A stretch of DNA of 64,000 nucleotides from Phocaeicola vulgatus ATCC 8482 (GTDB lineage Bacteria > Bacteroidota > Bacteroidia > Bacteroidales > Bacteroidaceae): NCBI RefSeq assembly GCF_000012825.1, contig NC_009614.1, forward strand, positions 2,976,001-3,040,000, in the 5' to 3' direction. The notes beneath the pieces are model-generated. The model saw only the letters and a list, made by a program, of their open reading frames with translations, was not told the origin of the DNA and did no database searches. Shown piece after piece: positions 54,160 through 62,651 of this stretch. Position numbers and translations under genes: made by a program. Numbering within the stretch: the stretch's first letter is position 1; each line of letters opens with the position of its first letter.

Positions 54160-55404
54160 ATGATAAAGAGTTTATTCAGACAAATGTGGAACCAAAGGCA
54201 CGCTAATGTATGGGTGTGGGTTGAATTGGTTGTTGTTCTTGTCTTGCTATGGTACAGCATCGATCTGGTTTATAATTATGAGGTTGCTGCCCGTCAGTCT
54301 AAAGGATATGACACGGAGAATGTTTTTGATATTCAACTGAATATTAAGCCGGTTTTGCAAAATGATTCTGTATTAATGAGTCATTCTGCTGAATATTTGG
54401 AGCAAATCTATCATTTGATCCAACAATATCAAGGGGTGGAGGAAGCTTGTTTTTATTATGGGACAATACCTTATACGGGAAATAATATGTATGAGGGATA
54501 TGCTCCGCATTCGGATTCGACTCATGTGGTAGGCTGTTTCATCCGTTATGTCAGCCCTACTTATTTCAAGGTATTTCGCTTGCAGCCATTATCAGGTTCA
54601 TTTGAGGCGGAGCGTTGGGACAAGAATGAATACCCCATGCCGGTGTTGATGAGTGAAACGTTAAGTGATTCCTTGTTTAGCGGACGCAATGGAGTAGGGG
54701 AAACTTGTTTCAATCCTTATTTCCTGAATAGTGTGCAGCCGGAAACTAATTATAAGGTAATGGCGGTACTTCCTGCTCATAAGACCGATGAGTACGAGCG
54801 TTACGAACCTTTTATTTATCTTCCCAGTTCGCCGCTGACTTATTGGCATCACATTGCGGTGCGTGTGGCTTCTAATTCCATACCGGGATTTACCGAACGT
54901 TTTATGCAGGATATGCAAGGGAAATTATCTATCGGCCCTTATTACTTATACGATATAAATTCGTATGGCGATATGAAGGAAGCTTTCGATATAGAGCAAG
55001 GAACGGTGAATTATCTGAATACTACCTATGCCGTTATCCTTTTCTTTGTTTTCAATATATTTTTAGGGATGCTGGGTACTTTCTGGTTTCGGACTCGTAA
55101 AAACCGAAGTGAGATAGCTTTGCGTATGGCACTAGGTTGCAGTAGGATGAATGTATTTGGTTATTATGTACTTGAGGGCATCCTTCTCTTGGTTTCGGCT
55201 GCCATTCCCGCTGTTTTTGTTTGTGCGAATATGCAGATGGCGGATCTTACTGTGCATACATTAATGGAACCTGCTTGGGGACGTTTTTTGCTTTGTTTTG
55301 TGTCGGCCATGCTGTTGTTGGGGATAATAATTTTGCTCGGCATTTATTTCCCCGCCCGGAAAGCGATGAGGATTGAGCCTGCAGACGCGTTGCATAATGA
55401 ATAA
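54160..55404 (+). CDS. FtsX/MacB-type ABC permease, B-type, pair 4
   Basis: The product of 414 residues starts MIKSLFRQMWNQRHANVWVW, has NRSEIALRMALGCSRMNVFG and ends FPARKAMRIEPADALHNE. The frame is open back to a TTG at 54121 inside the previous gene, but the ATG at 54160, after a purine-rich GGAGGAAAGGAAAAA stretch, matches the N-termini of the other B-type members. Confidence 0.87.
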   Translation: MIKSLFRQMWNQRHANVWVWVELVVVLVLLWYSIDLVYNYEVAARQSKGYDTENVFDIQLNIKPVLQNDSVLMSHSAEYLEQIYHLIQQYQGVEEACFYYGTIPYTGNNMYEGYAPHSDSTHVVGCFIRYVSPTYFKVFRLQPLSGSFEAERWDKNEYPMPVLMSETLSDSLFSGRNGVGETCFNPYFLNSVQPETNYKVMAVLPAHKTDEYERYEPFIYLPSSPLTYWHHIAVRVASNSIPGFTERFMQDMQGKLSIGPYYLYDINSYGDMKEAFDIEQGTVNYLNTTYAVILFFVFNIFLGMLGTFWFRTRKNRSEIALRMALGCSRMNVFGYYVLEGILLLVSAAIPAVFVCANMQMADLTVHTLMEPAWGRFLLCFVSAMLLLGIIILLGIYFPARKAMRIEPADALHNE

Positions 55405-55444
55405 TGTTATTTCATTGTCACATGATCAGCAGTGTTCGTATATG

Positions 55445-55474
55445 AATGGAGTGTCCGATTTCGGACACTCCATT
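55445..55474. promoter_or_regulatory. 30-bp palindrome, second copy of the activator-site core
   Basis: Two 14-bp arms surround a 2-bp centre. The core GTGTCCGATTTCGGACAC (55451-55468) differs in one central base from the core at 42777-42794. Its centre (55459.5) is exactly 54.5 bp upstream of the -24 GG at 55514, the same distance as in the other copy. Confidence 0.72.
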
Positions 55475-55511
55475 TTTGTTGTAAGGTGTTATAAAACAGT
55501 GAAATAGTTTT

Positions 55512-55527
55512 TTGGCATACCATTTGC
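55512..55527 (+). promoter_or_regulatory. -24/-12 (sigma-54-like) promoter of the TolC-type gene
   Basis: TTGGCAT at 55512-55518 and TTGC at 55524-55527 have GG and GC 10 bp apart, as required for sigma-54. A TACCTTTG box at 55530-55537 could also be a primary-sigma -7 element, but no TTTG lies at the usual distance upstream (the nearest leaves only 15 bp). Confidence 0.65.
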
Positions 55528-55557
55528 CTTACCTTTGATAAAAAGAATAATAACGCA

Positions 55558-57042
55558 ATGAAAAAACAAGTAATATCTCTATTTTTAGCCTTTGGCATAT
55601 CGTTGGTTGCCGGAGCGCAGCCACAAGAAAAGCGACGTGCCATCACTTTGGAGGAAGCCATTACTATTGCCCGTGTGCAAAGTGTAGATGCGGCCGTAGC
55701 TTTAAACGAGCTGAAAACTGCTTATTGGGAATATCGTACTTTCCGTGCGGATTTGCTTCCGGAAATGAATTTTGAAGCCACTATTCCCAGCTATAATAAG
55801 AAGTATAATTCTTATCAGCAGGATAACGGTGCTTATACATTTGTACGTAATAATTATATGGAAATGAATGGTGAAGTTTCCATCGATCAGAATATTTGGT
55901 TGACCGGTGGTAAACTCTCATTGAATACCTCTCTTGATTTCTTGAAACAACTGGATGGAGATAAATCAAAACGATATATGTCTGTTCCTGTGGCATTGAC
56001 TTTGGAACAACCTATTTTCGGAGTGAATACAATTAAATGGAACCGCCGCATCGAACCGGTGAGATACGCTGAAGCTAAAGCCGCATTTCTTACTGCAACC
56101 GAAGAGGTAACCATGACTACTATCAATTATTTTTTCAATTTGTTGCTGGCCAAGGAAAATGTAGGCATTGCCCGACAGAATCTGAAGAATGCAGATAAAC
56201 TGTATGAAGTGGCTAAGGCAAAGCGTAGCATGGGGCAGATCAGTGAAAATGATTTGTTGCAATTGGAACTGAATGTATTGAATGCCCGTTCTACGTTGAC
56301 TGAAAATGAAAGCAACTTGAAAAGTAATATGTTCAAACTCCGTTCATTTCTGGCATTAGGAGAGGATGAGGAACTGGAGCCGGTTGTTCCCGAAACGATT
56401 CCGACTGTTTTGCTGAACTATCCGGATGTTTTGGACAAAGCACTTGCCAATAATTCATTTGCACATAATATTCGTCGCCGCCAGTTGGAAGCAGATTTTG
56501 AAGTGGCTAAGGCGAAAGGTAATTTACGTGAAATCAAGCTCTATGCACAGGTAGGTTTTACAGGAACAGACAATGAATTTAATAGTGCATACCGCCGTTT
56601 GAAAGACAACCAGATTGTGGAAGTCGGTTTTAAGATTCCTATTCTTGACTGGGGAAAACGTCGTGGTCAGGTAAAGATTGCTCAAAGTAACCGCGATGTG
56701 ACCGAAAGCAAGTTACGTCAGGAAACCATGAATTTCAATCAGAATCTGTTTATCCTTGTAGAACAGTTCAATAATCAGCAGGCCCAGTTGCAGATAGCAG
56801 ACGATGCGGACAAGATTGCCCAGAAACGTTACAGTACCAATGTGGAAACCTTCATGGTTGGTAAAATCTCGACATTGGATTTGAATGACTCCCAGACAAA
56901 GAAAGATGAGGCTCGTCAGAAGCATATCAATGAGTTGTTCTATTATTGGTACTATTATTACCAGTTGCGCAGCTTGACATTGTGGGATTTCAATACCAAT
57001 ACTAATATTGATGCCGATTTCGAAAAGATTATCAAACAATAG
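55558..57042 (+). CDS. TolC-family outer membrane channel protein
   Basis: The 494-residue protein has a signal peptide ending GAQ (residue 20) and two repeats of long helices typical of TolC/OEP proteins: ITLEEAITIARVQSVDAAVA near the start, AKRSMGQISENDLLQLELNV, and a second set with GFKIPILDWGKRRGQVKIAQ. It forms the trimeric exit duct that docks with the HlyD-type adaptor. It has its own promoter with the same palindrome as the adaptor gene. Confidence 0.92.
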   Translation: MKKQVISLFLAFGISLVAGAQPQEKRRAITLEEAITIARVQSVDAAVALNELKTAYWEYRTFRADLLPEMNFEATIPSYNKKYNSYQQDNGAYTFVRNNYMEMNGEVSIDQNIWLTGGKLSLNTSLDFLKQLDGDKSKRYMSVPVALTLEQPIFGVNTIKWNRRIEPVRYAEAKAAFLTATEEVTMTTINYFFNLLLAKENVGIARQNLKNADKLYEVAKAKRSMGQISENDLLQLELNVLNARSTLTENESNLKSNMFKLRSFLALGEDEELEPVVPETIPTVLLNYPDVLDKALANNSFAHNIRRRQLEADFEVAKAKGNLREIKLYAQVGFTGTDNEFNSAYRRLKDNQIVEVGFKIPILDWGKRRGQVKIAQSNRDVTESKLRQETMNFNQNLFILVEQFNNQQAQLQIADDADKIAQKRYSTNVETFMVGKISTLDLNDSQTKKDEARQKHINELFYYWYYYYQLRSLTLWDFNTNTNIDADFEKIIKQ

Positions 57043-57086
57043 GATTTTTACTATTCAATTCTGTTTGAATATAAAATGGGGTTGTC

Positions 57087-57120
57087 TTTGTACTTATTAA
57101 AATAATAATTTCTACATTTG
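57087..57120 (+). promoter_or_regulatory. -33/-7 promoter of the response regulator gene
   Basis: TTTG at 57087-57090 and TACATTTG at 57113-57120 are 22 bp apart. Only 7 nt separate the -7 box from the ATG at 57128, so the transcript should be leaderless or nearly so. Confidence 0.65.
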
Positions 57121-57127
57121 CAGTATT

Positions 57128-58483
57128 ATGATATTAATTATAGACGATGACAGTGCCATTCGTTCTTCTCTGAGCTTTATGCTGAAAAGGGCGAAATATG
57201 ATGTGCAGGCCGTACCAGGTCCCAAAGAGGCTATTGAAATAGTCCGTTCGGTTGCACCCCAGTTAATCTTGATGGATATGAACTTCACCCTGTCCACCAG
57301 TGGTGAAGAAGGATTGACGCTTTTGAAACAGGTCAAAGTGTTCCGGCCCGATGTTCCCGTTATATTGATGACGGCATGGGGAAGTATCCAGCTTGCCGTG
57401 CAAGGGATGCAGGCAGGTGCATTCGACTTTATTACCAAACCTTGGAACAACGTAGCGTTGATGCAAAGGATAGAAACTGCTTTGGAACTGACTTCACAAG
57501 ATAAGAAAGCAGCGGTTCCGGTGGAAGATAATGACGGCTTCAACCGTAGTCATATCATTGGAAAGAGTAAGGCACTGATGGATGTGCTGGCCACGATCAA
57601 GCGGATAGCGCGTACCAACGCATCGGTCTTGATTACCGGTGAAAGTGGTACAGGTAAGGAGTTGATAGCCGAAGCGGTGCATTTGAACAGTTCCCGTAGC
57701 AAGAAACCTTTTGTGAAAGTGAATTTGGGAGGTATTTCTCATACTTTGTTCGAGAGTGAAATGTTCGGTCATAAGAAAGGTGCGTTTACGGATGCCACAG
57801 CCGACAGGGTAGGACGTTTTGAACTGGCTGATAAGGGTACGATTTTCTTGGATGAGATTGGCGATTTGGATTTAAGCTGTCAGGTGAAACTGCTTCGCGT
57901 GTTACAAGAGCAGACTTTTGAAGTTTTGGGCGACAGCCGTCCCCGTAAAGTCGATATCCGTGTGGTCAGTGCGACGAATGCCGATTTACGGCAGATGGTG
58001 CAGGAACACACCTTCCGCGAGGATTTGTTCTATCGTATTAATTTAATTACGGTGCATCTTCCGGCATTACGCGAACGCCGTGAGGATATTCCGTTATTGG
58101 TCCGTCATTTCGCCGACAAACAATGTGAATCGAACGGTCTTCCCAAAGTGGAATTTACTTCTGAAGCGATGGATTATTTGAGCCGTTTGCCTTATCCGGG
58201 TAATATCCGTGAATTAAAGAATTTGGTGGAACGTACCTTGCTGGTCAGTGGAAAGGAAATATTGACTGCGGATGATTTTAAATCACAATACCAGCATCCT
58301 ATAGAACAGAAGATGACAACGAATCTGCAAGGCATGACCTTGGAGGAGATAGAAAAGCAGACTATTCTGCAAACGCTTGAAAAGTATAACAATAATATGT
58401 CACAGGTTGCCATAGCCTTAGGAATCAGCCGGGCCGCTCTTTATCGCCGTTTGGAGAAATACAATATACAAGTGAATGATTAG
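57128..58483 (+). CDS. NtrC-family response regulator (sigma-54 activator)
   Basis: The 451-residue protein has a receiver domain (residues 1-120; acidic pocket IIDDD, phosphoacceptor Asp50 in LILMDMN, Lys in FITKPW), a sigma-54 AAA+ domain (GESGTGKE Walker A, FLDEIGDLD Walker B), and a Fis-type helix-turn-helix at the end (MSQVAIALGISRAALYRRLE). The sigma-54 contact loop reads GAFTDA instead of GAFTGA. The start codon coincides with the first receiver strand, so no residues are missing. It presumably binds the palindromes at 42765 and 55445. Confidence 0.93.
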   Translation: MILIIDDDSAIRSSLSFMLKRAKYDVQAVPGPKEAIEIVRSVAPQLILMDMNFTLSTSGEEGLTLLKQVKVFRPDVPVILMTAWGSIQLAVQGMQAGAFDFITKPWNNVALMQRIETALELTSQDKKAAVPVEDNDGFNRSHIIGKSKALMDVLATIKRIARTNASVLITGESGTGKELIAEAVHLNSSRSKKPFVKVNLGGISHTLFESEMFGHKKGAFTDATADRVGRFELADKGTIFLDEIGDLDLSCQVKLLRVLQEQTFEVLGDSRPRKVDIRVVSATNADLRQMVQEHTFREDLFYRINLITVHLPALRERREDIPLLVRHFADKQCESNGLPKVEFTSEAMDYLSRLPYPGNIRELKNLVERTLLVSGKEILTADDFKSQYQHPIEQKMTTNLQGMTLEEIEKQTILQTLEKYNNNMSQVAIALGISRAALYRRLEKYNIQVND

Positions 58484-58505
58484 CAAAAACGGAACCGGAT
58501 AAAAT

Positions 58506-59801
58506 ATGAAACTGAAATTCTTGTTCTTCTTTTTAGCATTACTGTTGACAGCAGTATGGACTATCCTGCTCGTTCTTACATTGAAGGAACGCGGTGCGCT
58601 GTTTTATATAGGAGAGGGAGTCATTACATTCAGTCTTGTGTTTCTGGTTTATTTCTACCGCAAAGTCGTGAAACCGCTTGATATCATCGGCAACGGTATG
58701 GAACTTCTTCGTGAGCAGGATTTCAGCAGTAGGCTGACTCCTGTCGGACAAAAGGAAGCCGACCGCATTGTGTTGGTTTTCAACCGCATGATGGAGCAGT
58801 TGAAAGACGAGCGTCTCCGGTTGCGTGAGCAGAATCATTTTCTTGACCTGCTGGTCAGTGCTTCTCCTATGGGAGTTGTCATACTGACTCTGGACGGACA
58901 TATTTCCATGCTGAATGCGGCAGCTCTTCGTTTTTTGGATTATTCTTCGTCAGAGGAAGTCAGAGGCCGATTGCTGTGCGAGTTGGCTTCCCCTTTGGCC
59001 GAAGAAATAGAACGTATTCCCAAAGATACTACGGAAACAATTCGTCTGAGTGACTCCATGATTTACCGCTGTTCCCGGCTTTCTTTTGTTGACAGAGGCT
59101 TTTCTCATCCGTTTATTCTGGTGGAAAGTCTGACTTCCGAGGTGGTGAAAGCAGAGAAAAAGGCATACGAAAAAGTGATCCGTATGATAGCACATGAGGT
59201 GAATAATACGACTGCGGGCATTACCTCTACTCTTGATACGGTGGATGGTGCCTTGGAATGTATGGAGGATACGGAAGACTTGCGCGAAGTGATGAAAGTC
59301 TGCATAGAGCGTTGCTACAGCATGAGCCGTTTTATCACGAATTTCGCCAATGTGGTGAAGATTCCCGAGCCTCAATTACAATCAGTGGACTTGAATGACC
59401 GCGTGGCCGCTTGCAAGACATTTATGGAAACGGTTTGCCGTAACCGCAAGATTACGCTGCATCTTAATTTATGTAAAGAGAATCCCGAAGTGATGATGGA
59501 TACTTCCTTGTTTGAGCAAGTATTGGTCAACATTATCAAGAATGCGGCTGAAAGTATCGGGGAAACAGGAGATATCTTTATCCGTACTTCCGTATCACCT
59601 ACGATGTTGGAAATTGCTGATACCGGTGCCGGTATCAGTAAAGAGGTGGAAACCAAGCTGTTCAGTCCTTTCTTCTCCACCAAGCCTAACGGACAGGGTA
59701 TCGGTCTTATTTTTATCCGTGAAGTTTTGATAAAACATGGGTGTACTTTCTCTCTTCGTACCTATCCGGATAAACTGACCCGTTTCCGTATCCGTTTCTG
59801 A
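58506..59801 (+). CDS. Sensor histidine kinase (HAMP-PAS-HisKA-HATPase)
   Basis: The 431-residue protein has two TM segments close together (about 4-26 and 34-50), leaving only a very short periplasmic loop, then HAMP (51-104), a PAS-like domain (105-210), a dimerisation helix with His230 in MIAHEVNNTTAG, and an ATPase domain with NIIKNAAESI (N-box), DTGAGIS and GQGIGL. It lies 22 bp after the regulator gene and should phosphorylate Asp50. With almost no periplasmic domain it probably senses membrane or cytosolic signals, as efflux-linked or lipid-stress kinases do. Confidence 0.92.
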   Translation: MKLKFLFFFLALLLTAVWTILLVLTLKERGALFYIGEGVITFSLVFLVYFYRKVVKPLDIIGNGMELLREQDFSSRLTPVGQKEADRIVLVFNRMMEQLKDERLRLREQNHFLDLLVSASPMGVVILTLDGHISMLNAAALRFLDYSSSEEVRGRLLCELASPLAEEIERIPKDTTETIRLSDSMIYRCSRLSFVDRGFSHPFILVESLTSEVVKAEKKAYEKVIRMIAHEVNNTTAGITSTLDTVDGALECMEDTEDLREVMKVCIERCYSMSRFITNFANVVKIPEPQLQSVDLNDRVAACKTFMETVCRNRKITLHLNLCKENPEVMMDTSLFEQVLVNIIKNAAESIGETGDIFIRTSVSPTMLEIADTGAGISKEVETKLFSPFFSTKPNGQGIGLIFIREVLIKHGCTFSLRTYPDKLTRFRIRF

Positions 59802-60042
59802 TGATTTTCTACCACTTTACCACGCTGCGATGCTTCCGTAAGGAAGTGCAAAGGGAGGGGGTATAGTAAACGTCTTTCGGATGTTTCTTTTTGTGCTGTT
59901 GGTTCTTTCGGAATCTCAGTTCAAAATGAAATACCCTTTTTATTATGCTAGGCTGTCCACGATAAAAAATGTTCAATCAGGATTGGATGAAATCGGTTCG
60001 TTTGGTTTATCTTCACAATATTATGTGCTAAATAATTAAAAT

Positions 60043-60210
60043 ATGAAATACCCTATCGGCATACAAATTTTTAGTCAAATCCGTGAAAACAGATCTGTTT
60101 TCACGGACAAGACCGATTTTATCTATCAGTTGGTGAGTAGAGGAAGTATCTATTTTTTCAGCCGTCCGCGCCGTTTCAGCAAAAGTAGTATGAAGGGCGG
60201 AGAGAGGTGA
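60043..60210 (+). pseudogene. Truncated AAA-ATPase-like (PD-(D/E)XK) gene fragment
   Basis: A 55-codon frame begins MKYPIGIQIFSQIRENRSVF and contains YQLVSRGSIYFFSRPRRFSK. This resembles the N-terminus of the Bacteroides AAA-ATPase-like/PD-(D/E)XK nuclease-type proteins (usually several hundred residues, with RPRRFGKS as Walker A). Here GKS has become SKS, the frame stops soon after, and no continuation is visible, so it is a remnant. The 59802-60042 stretch before it shows no gene. Confidence 0.65.
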
Positions 60211-60332
60211 GGTAATATCCGGACAAGCCTGAAAATATCCTGTAGTTTGGAATAAGTAATGTTATAAAATAGCCTGATACATTATTTTATTCATCGTTAT
60301 AAGCCCAAATCCAAAAAAGTTGGGATTGTTCA

Positions 60333-60444
60333 TGCCCTCATGCTCTCACTGTATATGTAACATGTTGGCCATGAATGATTTGTGTAGTTATGGTAAAAAT
60401 AGTTGCTCTCACTTATGCTCTCACTAATCCCTCATGCCCTCACT
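60333..60444. repeat. TGCCCTCA / TGCTCTCACT repeats, inverted relative to 1.3 kb
   Basis: Units include TGCCCTCATGCTCTCACT (60333-60350), TGCTCTCACT (60404-60413 and 60416-60425) and ATCCCTCATGCCCTCACT (60427-60444). The reverse complement of the first differs from the 18-mer at 1293 in one base. They lie in a decayed accessory patch, again near DNA with no intact gene. Confidence 0.7.
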
Positions 60445-60630
60445 ACGTTTTGAAGCATTCTTCCGTATAACATGTTTGTTGTCAGTTATATATACTTTTT
60501 TATAGGATATTCCGGCTTGATGTAAAGTAGGATGTTTTTTGGCTTTTTGAGAAGAAAAAGTGTACGTAAAGGGTTTGTATTTCTATGGAATGTGATCGTA
60601 AAGTTCCCGGCATTTCATGCAGGGTAAAAA

Positions 60631-60735
60631 GATCAAGACGTTTTTAAAAAAGCTCTTGTTCTTTTTTAAAAAGGCCGTTATCTTTTTTTGAAAGTTCTTG
60701 ATCTTTTTAAAGAACGTCCTTGTCTTTTGAGGTGA
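60631..60735. repeat. Degenerate ~22-bp A/T-rich tandem repeats
   Basis: About four imperfect units of the form TTGATCTTTTTAAAGAACGTCC follow each other, including TCTTGTTCTTTTTTAAAAAGG and TTATCTTTTTTTGAAAGTTC. They keep a minus-strand frame open (60837 to 60583) that encodes a Lys/Phe-rich repeat, which I do not count as a gene. Confidence 0.55.
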
Positions 60736-61039
60736 AATTCCGGATCCTACGCGAAAACTTCCACCACAGAGTTTTGCAAAACTGCTGCTACTGCTACCAC
60801 CCTTTCCATTGAAAGCACCATGGGCAGGACGTTTCATAGGGTGATGGCAGCATTTTTTTATATGGTAAAAAGGGTTGCTGTCACCACTTTTACCTCTTTT
60901 TTACCCCAAAAAGTCCGTAGGAGGGGGAAGAAACAGGAGGCGGAGGATGACCAAATACTGGGAAAAGGTGGGAATACAGGCACACAGCATCCGGAAACCG
61001 GATCGGCAGAATATTGTACACCAACAAACAAGACACTGA

Positions 61040-61256
61040 CTACAGCCTGATGGGAATCTGATTGCGGATCGCCAGAACTGAAGTTTCAACCCTACGGAAC
61101 CGGTTGAAGCTGAACCTTATGGCTGAATATGATGTCCGTACAATTAATATAGGTGCTGAATACAGCTTTTGGAAAGATTATATCAATGCAGTGATAGAGT
61201 TCAACCGCTGCCGTTACTTTTCCGGCGGAGTGTTTTTTAAAGTCCACCTGAAATAA
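61040..61256 (+). pseudogene. C-terminal remnant of an outer membrane barrel gene (YjbH-like)
   Basis: The last stretch encodes LNLMAEYDVRTINIGAEYSF and ends FSGGVFFKVHLK before the stop at 61254-61256. It resembles the C-terminus of YjbH/exopolysaccharide-type barrel proteins. The reading frame upstream is broken: PELKFQPYGTG appears in another frame and there are stops in all frames further up. No start or signal peptide exists. The family match is tentative. Confidence 0.4.
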
Positions 61257-61271
61257 TAAAAGGAGTGGCTG

Positions 61272-62651
61272 TCAGTCTTTGATTTTCTTTTTATACACTT
61301 CCCCTCTGTTCATTACTTCCTTAACGAAATTGTAGGTTTCCACCCCTCGGAAGTATCCATTCTTACAAACCGGATCATTGAAATATTCTTCATTACTTTT
61401 AAGCAGAATATAGTTATCTACGCTGTTGTTCCATACATATTTATTCTTGCCGTATTTTTCAGCCAGTGCCATGGCATCCAGTACGTGTCCTATTCCGGCG
61501 TTATAAGCCGCCAAGACAAATTTCATCCGTTCGTTTTCATCTTTTATTGCGTTGAAAGAACGGGAAGTGGCAGCAATATATTTCACGGCGGCCTTTATAC
61601 TCTCTTCCGGATTCTGTTCTTTACCGGGAGGAACTCCCATAGCACGCGCCGTCCGGGGCATGAGCTGCATTAATCCTTTCGCGCCTGCCCATGATACGGC
61701 TGTTGTATCAAAGTTTGATTCCGTATAGGCCAGGGAAGCTAAAATACGCCAATCCCAATCTATATCTTTGGCATATTTCTTGAATAGAGTGTCGAAGTGT
61801 GAAATCTTTCCGTCTTTGATGGACAAGATGGAACCGTGAGGTGTCCGTTTGCTTATTTCAAAATAACGCTTGCTACTGGCCTGATAGGCAGGAGAAGTCA
61901 TATTTTCCTGATGCCATTTAGTAGCAGCTTCACCTAGTAGCGGTGAGGTCTTACGTACGGCCCATGAGGCACGTTGGTCAAAACTGACAGCCAGGTCAAT
62001 ATTCAGATTGGGGTAATAAGTCTTGTTTAATTTGGCAAGGTCGTTATCACAGATGGCATAATCTATCTCACCATTGGAAACCTGCATGATTAAATCCTCG
62101 GTGGTGATGCTGTCATTATCGACTTCGTGTATCAATATACCGCCACCCAGTTCTTTATCCAGATTGATGAGACGTTCCAGATACTTTCCTGGTTTTACAT
62201 AGACCTCTTTCCCGATTAATTCTGTTACATTATTCAGTGCTTTCTTCTTTTTTTGAGTATTACGTTGTACCAATACCTGATGGGTGATGATATCTTCCCC
62301 GCAAAACTCTACACTGTCTTTGAACTCTTTGGTGACAGGCAGATTATAGGCTATCAGGTCTCCTTCTCCTTGTAATAGTTTATGAACCAGGTCACGTGCA
62401 TTCTGTGCTACTTTTATTTTCAGTTTTACGTCCAATGAACGGGCAAACTGATCGGCCAGCTCATACTGGAATCCCATAGGCTCGCCCCGATAGTCGAAAT
62501 AAGAAGTGGAACTGTTCAGTGTCAGGACTACTAATTCTCCGCTGTCTTTTATTTGCGGCAAATCATAATTTGTCACTTCGGCAGATTGTTGCCGGTTACG
62601 GCACGCTGTCATGCATATACAGGCAAGAACTAATAGCCAGACATTTTTCAT
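61272..62651 (-). CDS. mltF: Membrane-bound lytic transglycosylase F (MltF-like)
   Basis: The 459-residue lipoprotein (lipobox MTAC, Cys17) has an N-terminal solute-binding domain (about residues 30-265, with GEIDYAICDNDLAK) and a C-terminal SLT domain (about 285-440) with the catalytic Glu in ASLAYTESNFD, then GAKGLMQLMPRTARAMG and FVLAAYNAGIGH. It cleaves peptidoglycan glycan strands. Its start overlaps the udk stop by 4 nt. A shorter paralogue that lacks the SLT domain is at 6943-7761. Confidence 0.92.
   Translation of the reverse strand: MKNVWLLVLACICMTACRNRQQSAEVTNYDLPQIKDSGELVVLTLNSSTSYFDYRGEPMGFQYELADQFARSLDVKLKIKVAQNARDLVHKLLQGEGDLIAYNLPVTKEFKDSVEFCGEDIITHQVLVQRNTQKKKKALNNVTELIGKEVYVKPGKYLERLINLDKELGGGILIHEVDNDSITTEDLIMQVSNGEIDYAICDNDLAKLNKTYYPNLNIDLAVSFDQRASWAVRKTSPLLGEAATKWHQENMTSPAYQASSKRYFEISKRTPHGSILSIKDGKISHFDTLFKKYAKDIDWDWRILASLAYTESNFDTTAVSWAGAKGLMQLMPRTARAMGVPPGKEQNPEESIKAAVKYIAATSRSFNAIKDENERMKFVLAAYNAGIGHVLDAMALAEKYGKNKYVWNNSVDNYILLKSNEEYFNDPVCKNGYFRGVETYNFVKEVMNRGEVYKKKIKD

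Noticed and set aside
55530..55537. TACCTTTG as the sole promoter of the TolC gene
   Set aside because: No -33 box lies at the usual distance, and the -24/-12 element with the palindrome matches the adaptor promoter better; it is kept as an alternative.
60583..60837. Minus-strand frame encoding a Lys/Phe-rich repeat
   Set aside because: It is open only because the DNA is a degenerate A/T-rich tandem repeat; no start context or family is visible.
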